Source of the DNA: Rossellomorea marisflavi | GTDB taxonomy: Bacteria; Bacillota; Bacilli; Bacillales; Bacillaceae_B | Reading direction: 5' to 3' | Length of the DNA: 64,000 nt | Assembly: GCF_001274775.1 (NCBI RefSeq) | Contig: NZ_LGUE01000008.1 | Location: 425,535-489,534 of the forward strand | In this document: piece by piece, positions 51,091 through 59,247 of the stretch | Numbering within the stretch: the stretch's first letter is position 1 | How the letters are laid out: the number at the start of each line of letters is the position of its first letter | Position numbers and translations under genes: made by a program | The notes under the pieces: generated by a model | What the model was told of the DNA's origin: nothing | Databases searched by the model: none | The model's input: the letters and a program-made list of their open reading frames with translations, nothing else

Positions 51091-51789
51091 TTACTTGAAA
51101 TAAAAATGATGAAGGATGAGGGCCACCAGTGCCTCGTGATCCCCGGTCCCCACTTCCATGACCGAAACGTTACTCACGTCATGATTCCGCTTCAATGTTC
51201 CGATCGATTCGGTACCTGAAGTCACTGAGATGATAGAGGTGACAGGGTTTGTGATCGTTTGAAGCGTCCGCTCTCCAATCTGTAGCTCGATGACTTGCTT
51301 CCGTTTCCCTACGCTCTTTGAATTCACCAGTGTCTTGGCTTTCCCGATCGGCACACCGCCCCGCACGATTTCCCAGTGTTCCTGCATGGAAAACCTGTGT
51401 TCCCGATACCATTTCACCTGATAAAGCTCCTCGTCAATCTTGATCTCCATGGATACGTACCAGTTGGAACTGACCATCTCCCCGAGGATGAAACGGCGTT
51501 TGTTTTCGTAATACCGTTTGAGATATCCCCTTTTTTGGTCGCCTTTGAATAAAGGCTTAGGGGCGGCGAAGGACCGTTGAAGGTGATAAAAGCTCCACCC
51601 CTTCACATCCTTCGGAACATATGCCTGCTCCTTCTTTTCGATATGCTTGGTCAACACGTACAGAATAAGGGCTGCGACGGGAAATAGGAAGGCCGCTCCC
51701 AACAGTTCTGGATCGAATGCATCGAAGACAAGATAGCGGAACAAGGCCACGACCATGACCATGACAAAATAAAAGAGTAATTGAATCAA
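51091..51789 (-). CDS. Membrane protein with possible tubby/LURP-like C-terminal domain
   Basis: A 232-residue protein. Two TM helices at the N-terminus (about 2-18 and 28-45) are followed by a basic beta-rich domain of about 150 residues (MEIKIDEELYQVKWYREHRFSMQEHWEIVRGG, KQVIELQIGERTLQTIT). The repeating strand pattern recalls tubby C-terminal/LURP-one proteins, but only faintly. TTG start with a weak ribosome site (TAGGGAAAACG). It is the second of two minus-strand genes after the YeiL-like regulator, with a 14-base gap, so the two are probably co-transcribed. Confidence 0.55.
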   Translation of the reverse strand: MIQLLFYFVMVMVVALFRYLVFDAFDPELLGAAFLFPVAALILYVLTKHIEKKEQAYVPKDVKGWSFYHLQRSFAAPKPLFKGDQKRGYLKRYYENKRRFILGEMVSSNWYVSMEIKIDEELYQVKWYREHRFSMQEHWEIVRGGVPIGKAKTLVNSKSVGKRKQVIELQIGERTLQTITNPVTSIISVTSGTESIGTLKRNHDVSNVSVMEVGTGDHEALVALILHHFYFK

Positions 51790-51803
51790 CGTTTTCCCTA
51801 CTT

Positions 51804-52478
51804 TCAGCTTTCATTTCTCAGAAGTTCGGCCAGGACCTCAAGTGCCCTGGCATCGGTGATGATGTAACGGGTGCCTTCTTTCCTGATGTATCCTTTTTGT
51901 GTAAAGGATGAGAGCACATGAAGGAGATGTCTGTAGGAAACACCAAGGAAATCGCAGACCGTCACATGCTTCTCTTTATAGATGGTACCATCCGCCGTCT
52001 GGAGGATGAAATCGGCCAATCGATTCTCAAGTGGAAATGACAGGGTTTGAGAATACTTGGCCGACATGGCCGTCGCCTTCAGCGTAAGGAACTTGGTCAA
52101 CTCCCTCAAGAACGTGGCGTCTTCTAGCAGTTGATCACGGAATGATTCGAATGGAACAGCATAGCAGACCGTTCTTGTAAGTGCCTGGATCCCTTTGGAA
52201 TAATATACTTCGTTCACAAGCTCCATCTCACCGATGAAGTCATGGGCATTCACAAAGTTGATCAGGGAGACTTTTCCGTTGGAATACGTCACATAGATTT
52301 TCGCCTTTCCTTCGATCACATAATAAAAATAGTCGGGCCTTGTCCCTTCCCGGATCAGCCACTCATCCCGCTCAAACACGTGGACTTCCAGATGCCTGTC
52401 CATGGGAAAGGAAAAGAAGGACCCTATGGAATGACGTTTCATGATGCTTTGTCTTTGCGCACCTGTGATTTTCTTCAT
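51804..52478 (-). CDS. Crp/Fnr-family regulator (YeiL-like)
   Basis: A 224-residue cyclic-nucleotide-binding-fold regulator from the ATG at 52476-52478 with AGGAGGGT upstream; the frame opens eight codons earlier. The cNMP-like domain spans about 15-130 (VFERDEWLIREGTRPDYFYYVIEGKAKIYV, FVNAHDFIGEMELV). The winged HTH lies at about 150-215 (VTVCDFLGVSYRHLLHVLSSFTQKGYIRKEG), which is the YeiL-type arrangement. No CooA/Fnr-like N-terminal cysteine cluster is seen, so it is not an iron-sulfur Fnr. The downstream membrane protein is a possible target. Confidence 0.85.
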   Translation of the reverse strand: MKKITGAQRQSIMKRHSIGSFFSFPMDRHLEVHVFERDEWLIREGTRPDYFYYVIEGKAKIYVTYSNGKVSLINFVNAHDFIGEMELVNEVYYSKGIQALTRTVCYAVPFESFRDQLLEDATFLRELTKFLTLKATAMSAKYSQTLSFPLENRLADFILQTADGTIYKEKHVTVCDFLGVSYRHLLHVLSSFTQKGYIRKEGTRYIITDARALEVLAELLRNES

Positions 52479-52719
52479 GGCACTTACCCTCCTTTTCTCC
52501 ACAATGTATAAAGAAGAAAGGTGATCAGGATCAAAAATACGAGTCCAACTCCCACTAACGTATCAAGGATGAAGTCGATTCTTCCCACCTCCAGTTATAA
52601 TATCTAAAATCTACCATAGTCGTAAGGGGGTGGAAAGACGTGTTTTTCTCAAAATGTGAGATTTCTCATATTTTTTTGCCGCTCTCCTTGGTATGATGCA
52701 ATCAAATGGAGGAATCGAC

Positions 52720-53901
52720 ATGAATACACAACGCTGGATGAGTAGACAATTTTTCACTTTTTATCTTACATGGGGAATCTTCCTGCCGTATTGGACGGGC
52801 TGGATGATCAATTCAAAGGGGGTATCGGTTGCAGAGGCAAGCTTGATCATGAGTCTCGGGCTCGTCATCCGCGGACTCTCGACCCTGTTCGCTTTTCCCT
52901 ACCTTTCTTCTAAATTCAGTAGCAAGATGCTCTTGAACGGCATGGGGATCGGGACCTTCCTGGCCATCCTTCTCTGCATCCCGGCAAGTTCCTACTGGAC
53001 CCTCATGGCGGTTGTCCTACTGCTGCACTTCTTCTATCCTACGCTCATGCCTGCACTCGACACCGCGGCTGGTGTCCTTGTACAGAACAAACAGCTGAAG
53101 CATTACGGAAAAAGCCGCTCCTGGGGGTCCCTAGGCTTCGTCATCGGTGGACTGATCCTCACGCTGTTCACAAGTAAGCTTGGAGATGGGGTCATCATAT
53201 GGGCCTTATTGATCGGGCTGTTCCTGTTGATCGGACTCGGGATGCTGAAGGCTCCAGACGTCCTGTCTAATAAGCCTAAGCCGTTACCTGCCGACCGAGG
53301 CGCCATGCTCAAGCTGTTCAAGGTGAAACACTTCGGCCTTGTCCTTGTCATCGTCATCCTGCTGCAAGCGGCCCATGCGTCTTACTACAACTACGGTTAC
53401 ATCTTCCTTCAGGAAATCGATGCACCCAAGTCCTGGATCGGGGCCATCATGAACATCGGAGTCATCGCTGAGATCCTGTTCTTCCTCGTGGCAGACCGCT
53501 TATTCCGGAACGTGTCTGTCGGGACGATGCTTGCAACGGCCGCACTTGGTTCGACCATCCGCTGGCTCCTTGTATTCGCCTTCCCGAGCGTCGCCGTGTT
53601 CTCGGTTTCGCAGCTTCTGCACGCCTGCTCATTTGCCATGGGACACTATGCGTTCATGCAGTATCTGATCAAGAACATCGCACCGAAGGACGTCCCGAAG
53701 GCGCAGGGCATCTATTCCGCCCTCGCCCTCAGCTGGAGCACCGCCGTCTTCACACTGTTTGGGGGATTTCTGTACGAAATCGACCCGCGTTACGCGTTTT
53801 TGGGGATGATCGTCTGCACCATCCCTTCGTTCATCGTCGCACTCGTTTACCGGAAGATACAGAAAAACGACCGGAGTGCCCAGTCGTCCCTGGCAAGTTG
53901 A
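52720..53901 (+). CDS. MFS transporter, MFS_1-like/HcaT-related (YwbF-like)
   Basis: A 393-residue 12-TM transporter from the ATG at 52720 (GGAGG seven bases upstream); a frame opening nine codons earlier is rejected. The first helix QFFTFYLTWGIFLPYWTGWM and the KHYGKSRSWGSLGFVIGG segment near residue 140 are signatures of the phenylpropionate permease (HcaT)/YwbF/nucleoside-like subfamily. The C-terminus has PKDVPKAQGIYSAL. The substrate cannot be told. It is divergent from the YeiL-like gene across about 240 bases and is followed by a strong terminator. Confidence 0.85.
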   Translation: MNTQRWMSRQFFTFYLTWGIFLPYWTGWMINSKGVSVAEASLIMSLGLVIRGLSTLFAFPYLSSKFSSKMLLNGMGIGTFLAILLCIPASSYWTLMAVVLLLHFFYPTLMPALDTAAGVLVQNKQLKHYGKSRSWGSLGFVIGGLILTLFTSKLGDGVIIWALLIGLFLLIGLGMLKAPDVLSNKPKPLPADRGAMLKLFKVKHFGLVLVIVILLQAAHASYYNYGYIFLQEIDAPKSWIGAIMNIGVIAEILFFLVADRLFRNVSVGTMLATAALGSTIRWLLVFAFPSVAVFSVSQLLHACSFAMGHYAFMQYLIKNIAPKDVPKAQGIYSALALSWSTAVFTLFGGFLYEIDPRYAFLGMIVCTIPSFIVALVYRKIQKNDRSAQSSLAS

Positions 53902-53914
53902 CGGGGAACATTAC

Positions 53915-53954
53915 AAAAAGGAATCCCAAGCCTGAGGAGGCGGGATTCCTTTTT
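53915..53954. terminator. Terminator between MFS gene and small membrane-protein gene
   Basis: AAAAAGGAATCCC pairs with GGGATTCCTTTTT, with an inner GCCT/AGGC extension; T-runs on both strands. Confidence 0.9.
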
Positions 53955-53973
53955 ATGTGTGGCGATTAACCGT

Positions 53974-54243
53974 CTAATGAGCCACCGGATGAAGCAGAAG
54001 GTACACGGCCGTCACCATGCTCCCGATTCCGATCAATCCTAACAGGGCCATTGTTATCATCCTGTTGATGCGATGCAACGCGAGCAGGCCATAATAAAGG
54101 ACGGCTCCTACAACCAGGAAGAGAAGGAATCCCTTCATCTCGTGCGAGCCCAATGGATGGAGAAGCAGATTCAAGGCAATTCCCCCGAAGATGAATGCCC
54201 CGGCTGAAGCCACTACCTTGCCGGGACTGACAAACTGTTCCAT
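53974..54243 (-). CDS. Small three-helix membrane protein, unknown function
   Basis: An 89-residue protein with three TM helices (about 10-28, 36-52, 60-83) and almost no soluble part. GGAGGTG lies before the ATG. No family is recognised. It lies between convergent MFS and XRE genes and could be independent. Confidence 0.65.
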   Translation of the reverse strand: MEQFVSPGKVVASAGAFIFGGIALNLLLHPLGSHEMKGFLLFLVVGAVLYYGLLALHRINRMITMALLGLIGIGSMVTAVYLLLHPVAH

Positions 54244-54336
54244 GATTTCACCTCCGCCTGTCTTTCCATTTTATTCAGTATAACGGATTGGGGAGTCCCC
54301 CATCCACTGGGCGGTACCGGAATCACACATGGAGGA

Positions 54337-54660
54337 TCAAAGACGATTTAGAATCATCGACACCAGTCCATAGAGCATACCGAAGGCAGGAAAGATCACC
54401 CACCAGGGCCACATTCTCCTTACACTCCCCGTTTCCCTGATGATGATCCTCTCCTGAAAGCTTTTATCCCCTTTGATCAATTCATCAAGTGATATCTTAT
54501 ACAGATCGCTCAAAAGGATCAGATTATCCAGATCGGGGTAGCATTTGCCCGTTTCCCACTTCGATATCGACTGCCTTGAGATATTCAGCTTTGAAGCCAC
54601 GTCATCCTGGGACAGCCTGCACTCTTCACGCTTACGTTTTAAATTCCCTGCCAGTTCCAT
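54337..54660 (-). CDS. XRE-family regulator with C-terminal TM segment
   Basis: A 107-residue protein. The ATG at 54658-54660 (AGGTGG upstream) is preferred to the one seven codons earlier, which has no site. The Cro/CI-type HTH covers residues about 5-60 (NLKRKREECRLSQDDVASKLNISRQSISKWETGKCYPDLDNLILLSDLYKISLDELI), and a hydrophobic segment near 85-102 (WPWWVIFPAFGMLYGLVSMI) probably anchors it. Such membrane-tethered XRE proteins often respond to envelope signals. The target is unknown. Confidence 0.85.
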   Translation of the reverse strand: MELAGNLKRKREECRLSQDDVASKLNISRQSISKWETGKCYPDLDNLILLSDLYKISLDELIKGDKSFQERIIIRETGSVRRMWPWWVIFPAFGMLYGLVSMILNRL

Positions 54661-54873
54661 GCCTATCGACCACCTGTTCATTAGTATGGCTTCAGTATAA
54701 TCCCACGCTCACGCCCCCGGAAGAAGCCATTGGTTGAACGTCCGCAACCTGTGGTTGCATTCCAAAGCTGCCATTCTTAAGAGCTGTATTCGCGTTTCAT
54801 ACTCCATATTCCTCCCATTGCTTGCTTTTGGGGTAGAATGGTAAAAACGATTTCTATGTAAAGGTGAGGGACC

Positions 54874-55698
54874 ATGAGAAAACGATTGAAGATCGGAGAA
54901 ATATCCAAACTCTTTAAATTATCAAAACCGACGCTTCGCTATTATGACGAGATTGGTTTATTCAGCCCTAAATATACAGACGAACAGAATCAATACCGCT
55001 ACTATGGCGTCGAGCAGTTTGCCACGCTGGATGCCATCATCTTCCTGAGGAAGAACGGGTTTGCCATCAAGGATATCAAAGAACAGCTGGAGAAGCGATC
55101 GCCCGAGGGGACCCTCGACCTTCTTCAACGGAAACTGGAGGAGACCAGACAGGAGATCCGGGACCTGGAGATCATATCCCGCAAGATCCAGAACAAGATC
55201 ACCACCATTGAAGAAGGACTGTCCCTGCTGAGGGAGACGACTGTCACCATCAAGGAATTCAGCGCCCGTTTCATCACATACTACTACAATGAAGGACCCG
55301 TAGATATGATCGAAAAGATGGATGAGATCCATTTGAGCGATATGGAGAGGATCTCCCAGATGTCCCACGTCTACGATGGATTTTTCACTGGGGACCTCGG
55401 CTTTGTCGTCGATTATCCGAGCTTGCATGAAGCAGGGCCGGTGAAATATAGCCGCATCTTCGACTTGAATGAAGACCATGCCTCGCCCCACTTCCTGAGA
55501 GGAGGTCTGTACGCCTGCTATCCCTATAAGGGGCCTTATGAAGATATAAAAGAAGCCCACCTGCACGTACTCGACCACATCCATACTCACGGCTACCATG
55601 TCGACGGGGAGGCAATCGAACTCTATATCCTTGATGAATCTGTAGTCAAGGATGAGAACGACTACCTGACCATGATCCAGGTTCCCGTGAAAAAATGA
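54874..55698 (+). CDS. MerR-family regulator with GyrI-like C-terminal domain (BltR/BmrR type)
   Basis: A 274-residue multidrug-type MerR regulator. MerR HTH about 4-72 (LKIGEISKLFKLSKPTLRYYDEIGLFSPKYTDEQNQYRYY), dimerisation coiled coil about 82-118, then a GyrI-like effector-binding domain about 125-272 (EEGYYPY-like ACYPYKGPYEDIKEAHLHVLDHI). It probably senses lipophilic compounds and activates the MATE transporter gene that follows 68 bases downstream on the same strand. AAAGGTGAGGG precedes the ATG. Confidence 0.9.
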   Translation: MRKRLKIGEISKLFKLSKPTLRYYDEIGLFSPKYTDEQNQYRYYGVEQFATLDAIIFLRKNGFAIKDIKEQLEKRSPEGTLDLLQRKLEETRQEIRDLEIISRKIQNKITTIEEGLSLLRETTVTIKEFSARFITYYYNEGPVDMIEKMDEIHLSDMERISQMSHVYDGFFTGDLGFVVDYPSLHEAGPVKYSRIFDLNEDHASPHFLRGGLYACYPYKGPYEDIKEAHLHVLDHIHTHGYHVDGEAIELYILDESVVKDENDYLTMIQVPVKK

Positions 55699-55766
55699 TG
55701 ATTGACCTTCAAGCTGCTTGAACGTTTACAATGACTTCTATCACCATCAATGGAGGTCCATTCATC

Positions 55767-57128
55767 ATGGAAACGACAGACAGTCTATTTCTAAAGCAAC
55801 CGGTGAAGAAAGTATTCCTGCGGTACTTCTTCCCGTCCATGTTCGGCCTGATGGTCATGGCCGTCAATATCCTGATCGACGGCATCTTCATCGGCCACGG
55901 CGTCGGTGAGATTGCACTTGCGGGCGTCAATGTGGCCCTTCCTGTATTCTCCCTCATCTTCGCCATTGCACTCTGGATCGGGATGGGGGGCGGGACGCTT
56001 TACTCCATGCACCTGGGACGCTCTGACCATCATGCAGCAGGAAGTTTCTTCAGTCTTTCCGTCATCGCCGTCATTACCCTGCTCGCTCTTCTCGGGTTCA
56101 TGGGATACGTGAATATGGAGGCTGTGGGTAGCTTGCTTGGAGCAAATTCGGATACAGCCCCTTTCGCTCATGAATACTTGAGCGTCATGTTCCTATTCGG
56201 TTGGATCATTGCCCTTGAACAGGTGCTGAGCATCTTTGTCCGGAATGACGGAAGCCCCATTCTTTCCATGATCTCACTGGTCGTCATGGCGCTGGTCAAC
56301 ATCGGCATGAACTACCTGACGATTTTCGTCTGGGGACTTGGGGTGACGGGTGCTGCCGTCTCCACGGTCACAGGGGGAGCAGTCGGCGTCCTGATCCTCC
56401 TGTCCCATTTTATGAAAAAAGAAAGCTCCCTGCGGAAGCCGGCATTTGCATGGAGCCTCCAGCGACTTCTTCGTATCTTCTCCATCGGGTTCCCGAGCCT
56501 GCTGGCTGAGATGGGGATGTTCGTTTTCGTGGCAGGCTACAATGTGACGATCGTCCACCTCCTGGGGACAGATGGGGTGGCCGCTTTCTCCGTCATCAAT
56601 TACCTTCATAGCTTCATGTTCATCACCTTCTTCGGGATCGAAGCCGCCCTGCAGCCCATGATCAGCTTCTATCACGGAGCCCGGGAAACAGGGCGCATCA
56701 AGGACAGCGTGAGGATCGGGGAAAAAGCCGCACTGATTCTCGGAATCGGATTGACTGGTATCGGATTGGTGGCAGCGCCACTCCTAGTATCCCTGTTCGG
56801 CATCGAATCGGAGGAAGTCCGAACCATGGCCATACAAGGACTCCGCCTCTTCTTCCTGGGATACTTCTTCCTTGGGTTCAACTTTGTCTATATGACCTAC
56901 TTCCAGGCGACGGGGCAGATCGGGGCGTCTTCCCTGATCATCCTCTTGAGGGGATTCATTTTCCTTGTCACATTCCTATTGCTCCTGCCTGCTCTGATGG
57001 GATCAACCGGAGTATGGCTCGCCTTGCCATTTGCAGAACTGACGATGACGGCCTTGCTTTTCTTCTTCGTCAGGAGGAAGACACTCTCGGCAACGCATCT
57101 AACTGGGAAATTTCCCATCCACGGATGA
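55767..57128 (+). CDS. MATE-family multidrug/antimicrobial extrusion transporter
   Basis: A 453-residue 12-TM MATE transporter from the ATG at 55767, which has GGAGGT upstream; the frame opening at 55731 lacks a site. Typical segments are FLRYFFPSMFGLMVMAVNILIDGIFIGHGVG in TM1, IALWIGMGGGTLYSMHLGR near 70, and the second-half repeats beginning FSIGFPSLLAEMGMFVFVAGYN. It is Na+/H+-driven exporter by family. Likely regulated by the MerR protein upstream; the pair is a putative drug-sensing efflux unit. Confidence 0.9.
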   Translation: METTDSLFLKQPVKKVFLRYFFPSMFGLMVMAVNILIDGIFIGHGVGEIALAGVNVALPVFSLIFAIALWIGMGGGTLYSMHLGRSDHHAAGSFFSLSVIAVITLLALLGFMGYVNMEAVGSLLGANSDTAPFAHEYLSVMFLFGWIIALEQVLSIFVRNDGSPILSMISLVVMALVNIGMNYLTIFVWGLGVTGAAVSTVTGGAVGVLILLSHFMKKESSLRKPAFAWSLQRLLRIFSIGFPSLLAEMGMFVFVAGYNVTIVHLLGTDGVAAFSVINYLHSFMFITFFGIEAALQPMISFYHGARETGRIKDSVRIGEKAALILGIGLTGIGLVAAPLLVSLFGIESEEVRTMAIQGLRLFFLGYFFLGFNFVYMTYFQATGQIGASSLIILLRGFIFLVTFLLLLPALMGSTGVWLALPFAELTMTALLFFFVRRKTLSATHLTGKFPIHG

Positions 57129-57136
57129 ACCACCAC

Positions 57137-57172
57137 AACAGCCCAAGTCGGAAATCGACTTGGGCTGTTTTT
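57137..57172 (+). terminator. Rho-independent terminator after the MATE gene
   Basis: AACAGCCCAAGTCG pairs perfectly with CGACTTGGGCTGTT around GAAAT, followed by T5. Confidence 0.95.
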
Positions 57173-57259
57173 CATTAAGTGGGCAGGAACACGTTTCTTA
57201 TGGGCAAGGTTGTGGAAAAATAAAGTCATCTTTCTTTCGTTAAAGGCAGGGTTTCATGG

Positions 57260-57315
57260 TTTACAATTTCAGGTGACAGGAATATAATGACGTTAAGTTT
57301 GACCTAAGGAAACTT
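57260..57315 (+). promoter_or_regulatory. mntH promoter with MntR box
   Basis: TTTACA (57260-57265), 17 bp, TATAAT (57283-57288) is a near-consensus sigma-A promoter. Right after the -10, at 57295-57315, lies AAGTTT-GACCTAAGG-AAACTT, close to the B. subtilis MntR operator (TTTGCCTTAAGGAAAC type). A bound manganese-MntR repressor would cover the start of transcription. Confidence 0.8.
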
Positions 57316-57355
57316 TTTAACCTTTAACTAACTATCATGAAGCAGGTGAACATAA

Positions 57356-58618
57356 ATGAAGCAGTCAACAAAAACCACGTCTGCGGCAGAAGCCGTCCTG
57401 AGAGGGGATGTAAAAGGTTGGAAGAGGATCCTGCCATTCCTTGGACCCGCCTTCATCGCAGCCGTCGCCTATATCGATCCAGGGAACTTTGCGACCAACA
57501 TCGCAGCAGGATCCACTTACGGCTATCAGCTGCTGTGGGTCATCGCCTTTTCCAATTTAATGGCCGTACTCATTCAATCTTTATCAGCAAAGCTCGGCAT
57601 CGCTACAGGGCGGAATCTTCCTGAAGTTGCGAGGGACCGGTTCTCCAAGAAAACATCGATCTTCCTCTGGTTCCAGAGCGAACTCGTCATCATCGCCACC
57701 GACCTTGCCGAATTCATCGGTGCCGCCCTGGGTCTCCATCTCATCTTTGGGATTGGCATGGTGCCGTCGGCCATCATTACGGCCGTCGCCTCTTTTGCCA
57801 TCCTGGAAATGCAACGCAGGGGATACCGGGCGTTCGAGACGACGATCTCCGCCATGGTCATCATGGTCGTCCTTGCATTCGCCCTGCAGACATTTTTCGC
57901 CCAACCGGACTGGGCAGCCGTCGGTATGGGGATCGTGACGCCATCCTTTGAGGGGACAGAGAGCATCATCCTTTCCGCAGGAATCCTGGGGGCCACCGTC
58001 ATGCCCCACGCAATCTACCTTCATTCCGCTCTGACGAACAAGCGCATCGTCGGACGTTCGGAAAAGGAAAAGAAACAGATCTTCCGCTTTGAATTCATCG
58101 ATATCGTCATTGCCATGATCGTAGCCGGTGCCATCAACATGAGCATGCTCATCATCGCAGCAGCCCTCTTCTTCGAGAAGGGCATGCGGATTGAGGATTT
58201 GACGGTCATGTTCAACGAACTCGGGTCCAACCTTGGTTCATTCACCGCCATCCTGTTCGGCCTGGGCCTTCTGATCGCCGGCCTTTCCAGCTCCTCCGTC
58301 GGAACGATGACAGGTGATGTCGTCATGCAAGGCTTCATACGCAGGCACATTAATCTCTACCTGCGACGGGCAATCACGATGTTTCCGCCGCTGATCATCA
58401 TCATCTCCGGCGTCAATGCAACCAAGGCCCTCGTCGTCAGTCAGGTGATCCTGTCATTCGGTATCGCCTTCGCCCTTGTCCCCCTCATCATGTTCACCAG
58501 CAACAAGGAGCTCATGGGCGAACTGCAGAATCACAAGGTGACCACCACCATTGCCTGGATCATCTGCGGAATCGTCATCCTCCTGAACGGGTACTTGATC
58601 ATCGATACATTCCTTTGA
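57356..58618 (+). CDS. mntH: NRAMP manganese/divalent metal transporter MntH
   Basis: A 420-residue NRAMP-family proton-coupled Mn(II) importer. TM1 has FLGPAFIAAVAYIDPGNFATNIAAGSTYGYQLLWV with the DPGN metal-site motif. TM6 has MPHAIYLHSAL (MPH motif), and the GLGLLIAGLSSSSVGTMTGDVVMQGFI consensus transport segment lies near residue 300. Eleven helices are expected and can be traced. The start has AGGTGA upstream. The preceding MntR box gives independent support for manganese as substrate. It ends at a strong terminator, single-gene unit. Confidence 0.95.
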   Translation: MKQSTKTTSAAEAVLRGDVKGWKRILPFLGPAFIAAVAYIDPGNFATNIAAGSTYGYQLLWVIAFSNLMAVLIQSLSAKLGIATGRNLPEVARDRFSKKTSIFLWFQSELVIIATDLAEFIGAALGLHLIFGIGMVPSAIITAVASFAILEMQRRGYRAFETTISAMVIMVVLAFALQTFFAQPDWAAVGMGIVTPSFEGTESIILSAGILGATVMPHAIYLHSALTNKRIVGRSEKEKKQIFRFEFIDIVIAMIVAGAINMSMLIIAAALFFEKGMRIEDLTVMFNELGSNLGSFTAILFGLGLLIAGLSSSSVGTMTGDVVMQGFIRRHINLYLRRAITMFPPLIIIISGVNATKALVVSQVILSFGIAFALVPLIMFTSNKELMGELQNHKVTTTIAWIICGIVILLNGYLIIDTFL

Positions 58619-58620
58619 CC

Positions 58621-58660
58621 ACGAAAAAAGAGCATTCCACCCGGGATGCTCTTTTTCGTT
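58621..58660 (+). terminator. Rho-independent terminator after mntH
   Basis: ACGAAAAAAGAGCAT pairs with ATGCTCTTTTTCGT around a CCC/GGG inner stem, T5 included. Confidence 0.9.
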
Positions 58661-58747
58661 GATTAAATTGTTCACAAATCTGTCACTTACGAAAGAAGAA
58701 CCTTCCTTGGTATCCTTAGCTTCATTACAAATGAAGGAATGATCAAT

Positions 58748-59227
58748 ATGCCAAACTCTAAAAAAGAAGGTCTTATATTCGGGGTGATGATGTGCTTCGG
58801 AATGGTCATCGTCATGTCACTTTATAACGCTGTCATTAACGGCACCATTCAAGACTTCTCCATGTTCTCCGTGGTCGAAATCGTCATAGGACTCGTCATT
58901 GCCCTAGTACTGGATATCGCCGTTGTCGGACCCCTGGCCAGGAAGATTGCGTTCAGCCTCCCCATCGACCGTTCGAAAAAAATCAACATGATCCTCGCCA
59001 TGTCATCCTGCATGGTCATTGGAATGGTTCTCTTCATGTCGCTCTTCGGACTTGTGACAGCCGTCTTCGCTCACGGGTTGGAGGTAGAAAACCTCTTCAC
59101 AGCCTACCTCATGATTGCCGGGAAGAATGTCATCATGGCCTTGCCGCTACAGCTACTCATCATGGGGCCACTTGTACGGGGGTTATTCACAAAAGTAGTG
59201 AAACCACGCCTTACACCTGCTGCTTGA
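58748..59227 (+). CDS. DUF2798 family membrane protein (duplicated domain)
   Basis: A 159-residue membrane protein from the ATG at 58748 (GAAGGA eight bases upstream; the ATG at 58739 is too close to that site). Two copies of a DUF2798-like two-helix unit: GLIFGVMMCFGMVIVMSLYNAVING...LVLDIAVVGPLARKIAF and NMILAMSSCMVIGMVLFMSLFGLVT...LPLQLLIMGPLVRGLF. Four TM helices in all. Function unknown; a single gene between mntH and the convergent yhfS. Confidence 0.8.
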   Translation: MPNSKKEGLIFGVMMCFGMVIVMSLYNAVINGTIQDFSMFSVVEIVIGLVIALVLDIAVVGPLARKIAFSLPIDRSKKINMILAMSSCMVIGMVLFMSLFGLVTAVFAHGLEVENLFTAYLMIAGKNVIMALPLQLLIMGPLVRGLFTKVVKPRLTPAA

Positions 59228-59247
59228 TCCCTTGTGATTCCCGCCCA

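Noticed and set aside
56274-56675. 133-codon minus-strand frame inside the MATE gene
   Set aside because: It is antisense to a gene with clear MATE motifs, has no ribosome site, and encodes low-complexity charged text typical of a shadow frame.
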